A stretch of DNA of 5,164 nucleotides from Acidobacteriaceae bacterium UBA1795. GTDB taxonomy: Bacteria; Acidobacteriota; Terriglobia; Terriglobales; Acidobacteriaceae. The notes beneath the pieces were generated by a model. That model saw only the letters and a program-made list of their open reading frames with translations. It ran no database searches and was not told the origin of the DNA. Position numbers and translations under genes: made by a program. The stretch lies in NCBI GenBank assembly GCA_002314435.1, contig DCFV01000143.1, positions 1 to 5,164 on the forward strand, given 5' to 3'. Shown one piece after another: positions 1 to 5,164 of this stretch. Every line of letters starts with the position of its first letter. Position 1 is the first letter of the stretch.

Positions 1-22
1 TCAAATCCCGTCGGGGACGCCA
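1..22 (+). tRNA. 3' end of a tRNA, probably tRNA-Glu (cut by window edge)
   Basis: The first 22 bases fit the 3' part of a tRNA in standard numbering. TCAAAT is T-loop positions 55-60, CCCGT is the 3' side of the T stem (61-65), CGGGGAC is the 3' side of the acceptor stem (66-72), G is discriminator base 73, and an encoded CCA closes it at 20-22. Known bacterial tRNA-Glu genes have the acceptor GTCCCC-N/N-GGGGAC with G73 and encoded CCA, which this matches. The anticodon lies outside the window, so the identity is inferred from the acceptor stem and discriminator. An AT-rich stretch (23-48) follows. The tRNA converges with the integrase remnant on the other strand, which is the usual arrangement at a tRNA attachment site. 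Confidence 0.8.
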
Positions 23-51
23 ATAAAATAAATAACTTAGAGGAAATCGAG

Positions 52-80
52 TCGAACCCCGAGGGTTTGAAAGGGTTCGA
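52..80. repeat. Perfect 8-bp inverted repeat next to the tRNA end
   Basis: TCGAACCC (52-59) and GGGTTCGA (73-80) are perfect inverted repeats separated by 13 nt. The spacer also holds GGGTTTGA (63-70), a near-copy of the right arm with a 10-bp period, and AACCC (55-59) can alternatively pair with GGGTT (63-67). The location, 30 bp beyond the tRNA 3' end and inside the readthrough tail of the integrase frame, suggests a recombinase-binding site or the natural 3' end of the integrase transcript. Neither role is proven, and the motif resembles a T-arm sequence, which could be coincidental. Confidence 0.5.
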
Positions 81-534
81 TAACGAAAAACCGAACTTAT
101 TCATCCCCTTTCTCCTCTTTTTCTTCCCTTCTATGGGCCCCATAATCTGCCGTGCTACCCGACTGTGCGCAGAACGCTTCACCTTCGTCACTGCCTGCGT
201 ATACACGTCCATGGTCACTTTGAAGTTGGCATGGCGGAGAAGTTCCTGAATTGTCTTTACGTCTTCCCCGTTCGCCTTCATCAGAGTTCCAAAGCTATGT
301 CGCAGGGTGTGCCAGCCCACCGGCTCGGTGATGCCAATGGCCTCTAGTGCCGGCTTGAGATAGACCCGGTAGAGCGAACTCGGCCAGTACGGCTGTTTGC
401 CTTTGCCGTGAGGGCTGGCAAACACCCAGTCGTCCTGCTGGTTGTAGGGGCAATGAAGCCGCCACGACCAGAGCGCTTCCCCCAGTTCCGCATCGATGGG
501 AACCGGTTTCTTCGAAGCTTCCGTCTTGCATCGC

Positions 535-816
535 TCAATTTACATGAAACTCGTATTGGGGCGTCCCCTGAATGTACATATTGCGCGCGTACCAGTCGCC
601 GTCCTCCGGAACGCACTGCGGGCTCCAGTGCGCCCATATACCGAGCTTTGCGTCGCGATACCAATCCGGACACTGGTAGGACTTGAGCGATTCCCAGTCT
701 GGCCGAAAAGGCCCGTCTGGGGCTTGGTCGCGAAAGAACTGCGAATGCCCTGGTTTCGCCAATGCGGCCCAAGCGAAAGCTGATGCGCTAGCTGACAAGA
801 ATCATCTGCGGTTCAT
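535..816 (-). pseudogene. GH29 alpha-L-fucosidase, N-terminal fragment with nonsense codon
   Basis: The frame begins ATG AAC CGC AGA (816-805), hits TGA at 804-802, then continues in the same frame as FLSASASAFAWAALAKPGHS. It goes on to the GH29 signature region WYRDAKLGIWAHWSPQC, VPEDGDWYARNMYIQG and TPQYEFHV. Family GH29 removes terminal alpha-L-fucose; the AK-x-GI-x-x-HW segment with its conserved His is the start of the catalytic barrel. With the TGA read as a sense codon, the N-terminus is an NRRxFLSA twin-arginine-type signal followed by a hydrophobic stretch ending near ALA, so ATG 816 is the natural ancestral start. A TTG at 798 downstream of the stop would leave only half a signal peptide. 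After HV (546-541) the family similarity ends and integrase sequence follows, with a TGA at 537-535. Roughly 80% of a normal ~430-500 aa fucosidase is gone. Two independent lesions make it a clear pseudogene. It lies 166 bp downstream of the GH31 gene on the same strand. Confidence 0.85.
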
Positions 817-827
817 TATTCGTGTTG

Positions 828-832
828 CCTCC
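828..832 (-). promoter_or_regulatory. Ribosome binding site of the ancestral GH29 gene
   Basis: The minus strand reads GGAGG at 832-828, 11 nt before ATG 816. It is a full Shine-Dalgarno core, slightly far from the start. It supports 816 as the original start codon, and hence the reading of TGA 804-802 as a nonsense mutation rather than an upstream stop. Confidence 0.6.
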
Positions 833-893
833 AACGGGCCAGTCACTGGCGGGTGATCAAACGACCTCCCGAGAGAACAGGTGCTACTGATCT

Positions 894-921
894 TTCGGGC
901 CGTTTCATTCGGGCCGTTCGT
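894..921. repeat. 14-bp imperfect tandem duplication in the GH31-GH29 spacer
   Basis: TTCGGGCCGTTTCA (894-907) is followed directly by TTCGGGCCGTTCGT (908-921), sharing the first 11 bases. It lies in the 166-nt non-coding gap 817-982 between the GH31 stop and the ancestral GH29 start. I see no convincing factor-independent terminator or separate gene in that gap, so the GH29 remnant was plausibly transcribed with GH31. The duplication may be simple slippage or a small regulatory repeat. Confidence 0.6.
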
Positions 922-982
922 TGAGTGGACAAAATATCTGCATTCAAGTGGCGGAAAACCAGGTATTCAGCACTTCTTTCAC

Positions 983-3421
983 CTATTTGCTTACCACCGT
1001 CACTATAGACATGTCCGGCCCAAGCCACGCTGGGGCGCCTTCATGATTCAGCCGTTGGGTCTTGTCATCCCATGTCAGCCTCGTGACCGATCCGCCACCC
1101 TTCTCGTATCCATAGGTAGTGCCGTCATCGTGAAACAGGGTAAAGCTGCCATCTGCTCCCGGATATATCCGCACGGATGCAATCGTCTGCACCTGATGGG
1201 TGCTGTCGATCTCGGACCCAACAGGCACAATGCTTCCTGCTCTTACGAACAGCGGCAGCGTATCGATGGGCGCATCCGCCTCTATGGTCTGTCCGCCGTG
1301 CAGCCGCTCGTTGGTCCAGTAGTTGTACCAGTCGCAACCCGCGGGCAAGTACACCGTCCGATGCGTTGCGCCCTGCTCGCTTACCGGAGCCACCAGGAAT
1401 GCCGGCCCGTACATATACTCATCCGGAATATCGGCGGCCTTCGGGTCGGACGGGAAATCCATGAACAGCGCCCTCATATACGGAGCGCCTGTCTGGTAGC
1501 TCCGATACGCAACCGAGTACGTGTACGGAAGAAGCTGGTAGCGCAGCTTCAGATACTTCGCGAGAATCGGTTCGGCCTGCTTGCCGTATGACCATACTTC
1601 GTTGTGATTTCTCTCTCCGTGCGCCCGCATCACCGGCTGGAAGGCGCCCCATTCGAACCACCGGACAAACAGCTCGGGATAATCCTCATAGTTCCCAATC
1701 GTGCCGCGAACATCTGACCCATCTACGAGGGGCTTGTGTTCGGCGTGGTAGTCGGACGGAACCGATGGCGAGAAGAACCCAGCGATGTCGGTGTCCCAGT
1801 AGGGCATCCCGGTAGCCGTGAAGTTCAACCCGGCCGGGATCGAGCGCTTGAGCATATCCCACGTCGAGACAATATCGCTCGACCAAAAGACCGTGCCGTT
1901 GCGCTGTGCCCCCAGATATGCTGCCCGGGCCAGGATCATCACTCGACGGCTCTCCCCAAAGTCGCGCCGAAAGCCCTCATACACCGCGGCAGTGTGAAAC
2001 AGCGGATATACATTGTAGTAGCGCATGCCGGAACCGATCGAGAACACATCGTTCGCAGGATCGACGTCCGGTTCTGTCTCATCCAGCCAGATGTAATCGA
2101 AACCATAGGGCTTTACATAGCGGTCGCGTATCTTCTCCCAAAACCACTTCGCGGCCTCCGGGTTGGTGGTGTCGATATTCGGTCCAATGATCTTTTTGTA
2201 GTCACCGGAATCCGGTGCGCCGTTCCGATCGAGGATCAGCCAGCCTTTGCTGAGCAGCATGTCATAGAACTGCGTCCCGGCTGCAAAATGCGGCCAGACA
2301 CTCAACAGCGTATTCACGCCCATCGCATGCAGTTCACGATTCATCGCAGCCGGGTCCGGCCACCGCTTCGGATCCAGGTCAAGTTCGCCCTGTTTGGTCA
2401 TATTGAGAAAGTCCACCACGATCACGTCCAGCGGCAGTTTCTTCTGGCGATACTCTTTGGCCACATCGAGAATCTGATCCTGAGTGGGATAGATTGCCTT
2501 GCTCTGGATGTATCCATAGACAGCCTCTGGCAACATGTGTGTCACGCCGGTGAGCAAGCGATAGCCTTCGTAGATTTCGTCGCTGGTCTCTCCGGCAATT
2601 ACGAAATACGAAACGCGGTCGCCTACCTCAGAGGACCATGTATTGCGCCCATTGAATCCCAGGTCGATAGTGGTCCTGGAGGGGTTATCCCACACCAGCC
2701 CGTAGCCGCGGCTTGACACCATAAACGGCACACACACGTCCTCGCCCCCCAGCGCGCCGTAGTCGTGCCGGCAGCGGATCTCGTGATCCCGCAGGTCCAT
2801 CCATCCTTTTTGCTGTTGTCCCAGTCCGTAGTAGTGTTCCCCCTGTGGCGAATCGAATGAAGCCATGATCCGGTGGCCCTTCGCCCTCGCGTCAGCCGCC
2901 GCCACCTCGGCACTTTCCGGCAGCATCGCCCAGCTGCGCATGTGCAGCAGTGTTTTGCCGTCCGGCGTGGTCACCAGCAGAGCATCATTGTGCGGTCCGT
3001 GCCCGCTCCCGCCTCCGAAGTAAGGATCACGCAGCTGGAGATTCAACGCATCGAGCGGCATGGGCCGCGGCAGTTGCTCCTTGGGAGGGTTCCCGGGCGA
3101 CACGCGCACAACCATCCGCGCCGAGCGGAATATGTCGTGGCCTTCCGAATCGGTCTCGTGCGTCCATCCCTGCGCCGAAGGCTGGGCTACGAACCCGTAG
3201 CCAGGCCCGCCTGTGGCTGCGGCCTTATCGGTGCTCATCGTCACGCGCAAGATGTTTGGGGCATAGGGCTCCAATGAAATCACCCGCCCCTCGCGCTCCA
3301 GAACCAGCGGACCACTCTGGGCCATCGCTACCGCTCCCAGTGACACCACCCCCAGGAGAACCTGTCCTAACCTCAAGACAGACATCTTCCATTCGAAACG
3401 ACGATAGATCTGAGAACCCAT
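983..3421 (-). CDS. Secreted GH31 glycosidase, alpha-xylosidase-like
   Basis: The product is 812 aa with the full GH31 layout: signal peptide (hydrophobic 14-33, likely cleavage after VAMA at 34), N-terminal beta-sandwich (~38-290), catalytic (beta/alpha)8 barrel (~300-645), then C-terminal beta domains to 812. Catalytic residues are visible. The nucleophile is Asp447 in FDYIWLDETEPD; the acid/base is Asp516 in VFWSSDIVSTWD; further family boxes are MPYWDTDIAGFF (539-550) and RWFEWGAFQPVMRAHG (587-602). GH31 enzymes release alpha-linked xylose or glucose from non-reducing ends. The WLDxTEPD box and HYYGLGQQQ segment (196-204) resemble the xyloglucan alpha-xylosidase branch more than MNEP-type alpha-glucosidases, so alpha-xylosidase is favoured but not proven. 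Start 3421 has AAAGGG 5 nt upstream and gives a normal signal peptide. ATG 3487 (834 aa, AGAAGGG upstream, overlapping the GH43 stop by 17 nt) and ATG 3385 (800 aa, poor ribosome site) are alternatives. It probably forms an operon with GH43. The stop is TAG at 985-983. Confidence 0.95.
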   Translation of the reverse strand: MGSQIYRRFEWKMSVLRLGQVLLGVVSLGAVAMAQSGPLVLEREGRVISLEPYAPNILRVTMSTDKAAATGGPGYGFVAQPSAQGWTHETDSEGHDIFRSARMVVRVSPGNPPKEQLPRPMPLDALNLQLRDPYFGGGSGHGPHNDALLVTTPDGKTLLHMRSWAMLPESAEVAAADARAKGHRIMASFDSPQGEHYYGLGQQQKGWMDLRDHEIRCRHDYGALGGEDVCVPFMVSSRGYGLVWDNPSRTTIDLGFNGRNTWSSEVGDRVSYFVIAGETSDEIYEGYRLLTGVTHMLPEAVYGYIQSKAIYPTQDQILDVAKEYRQKKLPLDVIVVDFLNMTKQGELDLDPKRWPDPAAMNRELHAMGVNTLLSVWPHFAAGTQFYDMLLSKGWLILDRNGAPDSGDYKKIIGPNIDTTNPEAAKWFWEKIRDRYVKPYGFDYIWLDETEPDVDPANDVFSIGSGMRYYNVYPLFHTAAVYEGFRRDFGESRRVMILARAAYLGAQRNGTVFWSSDIVSTWDMLKRSIPAGLNFTATGMPYWDTDIAGFFSPSVPSDYHAEHKPLVDGSDVRGTIGNYEDYPELFVRWFEWGAFQPVMRAHGERNHNEVWSYGKQAEPILAKYLKLRYQLLPYTYSVAYRSYQTGAPYMRALFMDFPSDPKAADIPDEYMYGPAFLVAPVSEQGATHRTVYLPAGCDWYNYWTNERLHGGQTIEADAPIDTLPLFVRAGSIVPVGSEIDSTHQVQTIASVRIYPGADGSFTLFHDDGTTYGYEKGGGSVTRLTWDDKTQRLNHEGAPAWLGPDMSIVTVVSK

Positions 3422-3470
3422 TCCATCCCTTTCGGCTTCGTTCAAGGCGGCCATGAATGCCTGCTGATTT

Positions 3471-4874
3471 TCAGGATTTTGGCTCATTGGCGCCCTTCTT
3501 GTTGAATTTCCAGTAATCGAAATTGAAGAGCTGACCGGTGGCGTTGCCTTTGAATAAGAAATAGAGGTCATGCGTCCCGCGAGCACCGGAGATGGCTGTT
3601 GTCTTCGCCTGCCATTGGTCCCATCCGCCCGTGGAGGAAACCTGCAATGAGCCGATCTTCGGCCCGTTGACGCTGTCCACGTGCATTTCGATCGAGCCTC
3701 CATTGGAGCCGCTTGCGACGCCTGCAGTGAAGCTCGATGCCGGATTGTCGCCGAAATCCACGCCGCGAACCTTGATGAAGTCCCCGTTTCTGATCTCGGT
3801 GACGTACATGCCAATCTTGTCATCCTGTGCTGTTCTGACACCTGTCGTCCAAACGCCTGTGGTTGGTCCTGATTCCCATGCCATGGTTTCCGCCTCCACC
3901 CGGACAAATGGGTTCAGAGTGCCAACCTGGGGAACACCTTCTTTGTCCCACCACGGAACGGTTGGAATTGTGCCGTCAGCGTTGTAGGAGAATTTCGCCA
4001 CAGTGACTGAACGCCTCTCGCGATGAACATCCGTCAGTGCGAAGTTGAGGGCGTAATTGAAGCCGAAGACGTAGGAACTTTCTTTGTAGTCGATGATTCC
4101 CGGATGGTTTCCCGACGATCTGCCGTCCGGGTTCATAACCATGCCTTTGTATTCCCAGGGGCCAGTGGGGTTCGAGCTCATGGCGTATCCAATGCCTTCG
4201 GGGCAGCAGTGAGAAGCGTAGGCCATATAGTATTTGCCATTCCGCTTGTAGAACCACGGACCTTCTTGATAGTTCTGCGGCCGTGAGTCAACTTTTATAA
4301 TGTCGCCTGAATACGAAATCATGTCTGGGTTCAGCTTCACATACCACAGATTCGGATTGCCCCAGTAAAGGTAAGCCTGACCGTCGTCGTTGATGAAAAC
4401 CGTCGGATCGATGTTCCCCATGGCTTTGTCGATAAGTGGATGTCCGAGAACATCCTTGAATGGGCCGAAAGGACTGTCGGCCACCGCGACAGCGATCACA
4501 TTCTTGGGACTTCCCGGCACACTGATTGGAACATAGAGGTAGAACTTGCTGTTTCGCTCGATCGCTTGTGGGGCCCATGCGTCGTTGCTCTGAACTGCCC
4601 ACGGGAAAGTCGCCAGCGAAGCAACAGTTCCGTGATCTGTCCAATTCACCATGTCCGTCGAAGTGTAAAGCTTCCAGTTGAGCATGTGGAATCCGGTGCC
4701 GTCGTCTTCATCGTGGCTGGTGTAGAGATAAACCGTCCCGTTGTAAACCAGCGGTGCGGGATCCGCGGTGAAGTTGGTTTGTATGATCGGATTCTCTGCG
4801 TTGCAACCCATGCTCACGGAAAGTGCCAGGGCAATACAAAGAGCCAGCGTGCGGAACCTGTACAGTCTGATCAT
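3471..4874 (-). CDS. Secreted GH43 glycosidase with C-terminal CBM6
   Basis: The product is 467 aa. Residues 1-26 form a signal peptide (RLYRFR, then a hydrophobic run). Cys24 in SMGC could be a lipoprotein cysteine, but the box is atypical. Residues ~30-315 are a GH43 five-bladed beta-propeller with the expected acidic triad: Asp38 in FTADPAP (base), Asp156 in GNIDPTVF (pKa modulator) and Glu204 in NYQEGPWF (acid). There is also the conserved His257 in GNHPG. Residues ~319-458 are a CBM6, from NPFVRVEAETMAW to the typical ending GQLFNFDYWKF. The same GH43-CBM6 order and the same ending occur in XynD-type arabinoxylan arabinofuranohydrolases of Bacillus. The enzyme should remove alpha-L-arabinofuranose or beta-xylose from xylan-type chains outside the cytoplasm; the sequence alone does not decide which. 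The ATG at 4874 is preceded by a strong ribosome site. It is the first gene of the cluster, and GH31 follows closely or overlaps. Confidence 0.95.
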   Translation of the reverse strand: MIRLYRFRTLALCIALALSVSMGCNAENPIIQTNFTADPAPLVYNGTVYLYTSHDEDDGTGFHMLNWKLYTSTDMVNWTDHGTVASLATFPWAVQSNDAWAPQAIERNSKFYLYVPISVPGSPKNVIAVAVADSPFGPFKDVLGHPLIDKAMGNIDPTVFINDDGQAYLYWGNPNLWYVKLNPDMISYSGDIIKVDSRPQNYQEGPWFYKRNGKYYMAYASHCCPEGIGYAMSSNPTGPWEYKGMVMNPDGRSSGNHPGIIDYKESSYVFGFNYALNFALTDVHRERRSVTVAKFSYNADGTIPTVPWWDKEGVPQVGTLNPFVRVEAETMAWESGPTTGVWTTGVRTAQDDKIGMYVTEIRNGDFIKVRGVDFGDNPASSFTAGVASGSNGGSIEMHVDSVNGPKIGSLQVSSTGGWDQWQAKTTAISGARGTHDLYFLFKGNATGQLFNFDYWKFNKKGANEPKS

Positions 4875-4878
4875 GAGT

Positions 4879-4883
4879 TCTCC
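4879..4883 (-). promoter_or_regulatory. Ribosome binding site of GH43 gene
   Basis: The minus strand reads GGAGA (4883-4879), 4 nt before ATG 4874 (GGAGAACTCATG). This is close to the consensus at workable spacing. It fixes the GH43 start at 4874, which also gives an immediate and complete signal peptide. Confidence 0.75.
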
Positions 4884-4914
4884 AAATCGATAGCGAGTTT
4901 TTCAGATCTCATCC

Positions 4915-4942
4915 GGTCACGGCGTGTCTGCGCCCGTGAGCC
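4915..4942. other. Possible leader hairpin upstream of GH43
   Basis: GGTCACGG (4915-4922) can pair with CCGTGAGCC (4934-4942), giving eight base pairs with one bulged base around an 11-nt loop. It would lie about 40-70 nt upstream of the GH43 start in the mRNA leader. No U-run follows it in either direction, so it is not a convincing terminator. It may have no function. Confidence 0.25.
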
Positions 4943-5002
4943 GCGCTTGCCCGACAAGCTCCTGGCATGGACTGGTAAGCGCGTGATGTGGCGTGCCCGC
5001 TC

Positions 5003-5085
5003 TTTTGTACCACGTAGTGAGTTAGTTTAGCGCAGCTGTGAAGGGCCCAGTTTTTCTGTACCACCATCAGTGTTAGTCTTCGGCG
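5003..5085. promoter_or_regulatory. Two direct repeats resembling operator sites upstream of GH43
   Basis: TGTACCAC-N8-TTAGT occurs at 5006-5026 and again at 5057-5077, with identical internal spacing and starts 51 bp apart, close to five helical turns. On the minus strand, the direction of GH43, each reads ACTAAC then GTGGTACA followed by an A-rich tract (AAAAGA and GAAAAA). The copies sit about 130-205 bp before the GH43 start with no gene between. Spaced, phased copies suggest binding by a sugar-responsive regulator. TGGTACAAA could alternatively act as an extended -10 element, but no good -35 lies 17 bp upstream. The repeat itself is observed; the regulatory role is inferred. Confidence 0.5.
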
Positions 5086-5136
5086 GGGGTGTGGGGAAGT
5101 GGGAAGCGCGAAGCGGTTTCCACTTCTCCATGCCCC
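5086..5136 (+). repeat. Long imperfect palindrome/hairpin (23-position stem)
   Basis: Positions 5086-5108 pair with 5114-5136 around the five-base loop 5109-5113. Of 23 stem positions, 18 are Watson-Crick, 4 are G.T (5090, 5091, 5095, 5103) and only one (5106/5116) is mismatched. The four G.T pairs are tolerated only in plus-strand RNA; on the minus strand they become A.C mismatches. The structure would therefore be stronger in a plus-strand transcript, or the palindrome has drifted. It is followed by TTGTTTT (5140-5146), weakly terminator-like on the plus strand, but no plus-strand gene precedes it here. It may be an interspersed palindromic (REP-like) element or the hairpin of a small RNA. 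The remaining bases to the right edge show no gene. Confidence 0.5.
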
Positions 5137-5164
5137 ATCTTGTTTTCCAATCGCAAGGCACTAG

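Larger units (their letters stand above)
1..539 (-). pseudogene. Tyrosine recombinase/integrase, C-terminal catalytic fragment
   Basis: The minus-strand frame opens right after a TAA at 542-540 and reads IERCKTEASKKPVPID, then a lysine beta-hairpin region. It continues with GWHTLRHSFGTLMKANG (HxxR box, His at 311-309, Arg at 302-300), IQELLRHANFKVTMDVYTQA (third-box His at 233-231, nucleophile Tyr at 203-201), and a basic tail around GKKKRKG. These are the conserved C-terminal boxes of phage-type tyrosine recombinases, which insert and excise elements by cleaving DNA through the tyrosine. The core-binding domain and the first catalytic Arg box are missing, so the product cannot be active. There is no start codon with a ribosome site; the frame is joined to a fucosidase fragment upstream. 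No stop occurs before the window edge: the frame runs antisense through the tRNA 3' end as LASPTGF. The gene points at the tRNA, as expected for an element integrated there. Its identity is firm; where the original protein ended is uncertain. Confidence 0.88.

Noticed and set aside
344..772. Minus-strand open frame of 142 codons across the GH29/integrase junction
   Set aside because: Arg/Ser-rich out-of-frame translation; the family motifs of both fragments lie in other frames.
535..798. A functional short protein starting at TTG 798
   Set aside because: It would begin mid signal peptide and stop at an artificial junction, which fits a pseudogene remnant better than a small gene.
841..982. 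Terminator or separate small gene between GH31 and GH29
   Set aside because: No stem followed by a U-run and no start with a ribosome site was found; only the tandem duplication stands out.
881..1591. Plus-strand open frame of 236 codons
   Set aside because: Mostly antisense to the C-terminal domains of GH31; low-complexity, basic shadow translation without a domain.
1736..2716. Long plus-strand open frame opposite GH31
   Set aside because: Antisense shadow of a strongly conserved GH31 gene; it lacks a ribosome site and recognisable motifs.
3488..3907. N-terminal extension of the GH31 reading frame up to 3907
   Set aside because: This part overlaps the CBM6 coding region of GH43 in another frame, has no family similarity, and precedes an obvious signal peptide.
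4440..5030. Plus-strand open frame of 196 codons reaching into the upstream region
   Set aside because: Largely antisense to GH43 and without recognisable motifs; a divergent gene is not supported.
1..5164. CRISPR array, transposase ends or defence system
   Set aside because: No regularly spaced repeats, no inverted terminal repeats with target duplications, and no defence-related protein motifs were visible.

Overview
The window holds a minus-strand hemicellulose (plant cell-wall polysaccharide) degradation cluster. At its left end the cluster runs into the remains of a tRNA-targeting integrative element. GC content is moderately high. The proteins carry secretion signals, and the combination of a GH43-CBM6 enzyme, a GH31 enzyme, a GH29 enzyme and an integrase of this C-terminal type fits a soil bacterium such as an acidobacterium (Terriglobia/Acidobacteriaceae). 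That taxon is inferred from sequence flavour and has not been demonstrated.

Layout from left to right: (1) positions 1-22 are the last 22 nt of a plus-strand tRNA, very probably tRNA-Glu, ending in an encoded CCA. (2) Positions 1-539, minus strand, are the C-terminal catalytic part of a tyrosine recombinase pointing at the tRNA; its N-terminal part is missing. (3) Directly joined to it at about 536-541 is the N-terminal ~95 codons of a GH29 alpha-L-fucosidase (start at 816). This is also truncated, and it has a second lesion, an in-frame TGA at codon 5 inside its Tat-like signal peptide. (4) Positions 817-982 are a non-coding spacer with a 14-bp tandem duplication. (5) Positions 983-3421 encode an intact, exported GH31 glycosidase that looks most like an alpha-xylosidase. 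(6) Positions 3471-4874 encode an intact, exported GH43 glycosidase with a C-terminal CBM6. (7) Positions 4875-5164 are the upstream control region of the cluster, with a strong ribosome binding site, two direct repeats 51 bp apart that look like operators, and a long imperfect hairpin.

Transcription would run from right to left: GH43-CBM6, then GH31, then the broken GH29. GH43 and GH31 are close enough (or overlapping, depending on the GH31 start) to be one operon. The three activities would together trim a fucosylated and arabinosylated/xylosylated hemicellulose such as xyloglucan or arabinoxylan side chains. The fucosidase step has been lost. The simplest history is that an integrative element entered at tRNA-Glu, followed by a deletion between its integrase gene and the fucosidase gene, or by insertion and excision, which left a fused double pseudogene at the island edge.

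I do not see a convincing wholly new system. The most informative items are the eroded island boundary, the nonsense codon in the fucosidase signal peptide, and the repeat/hairpin architecture upstream of GH43.
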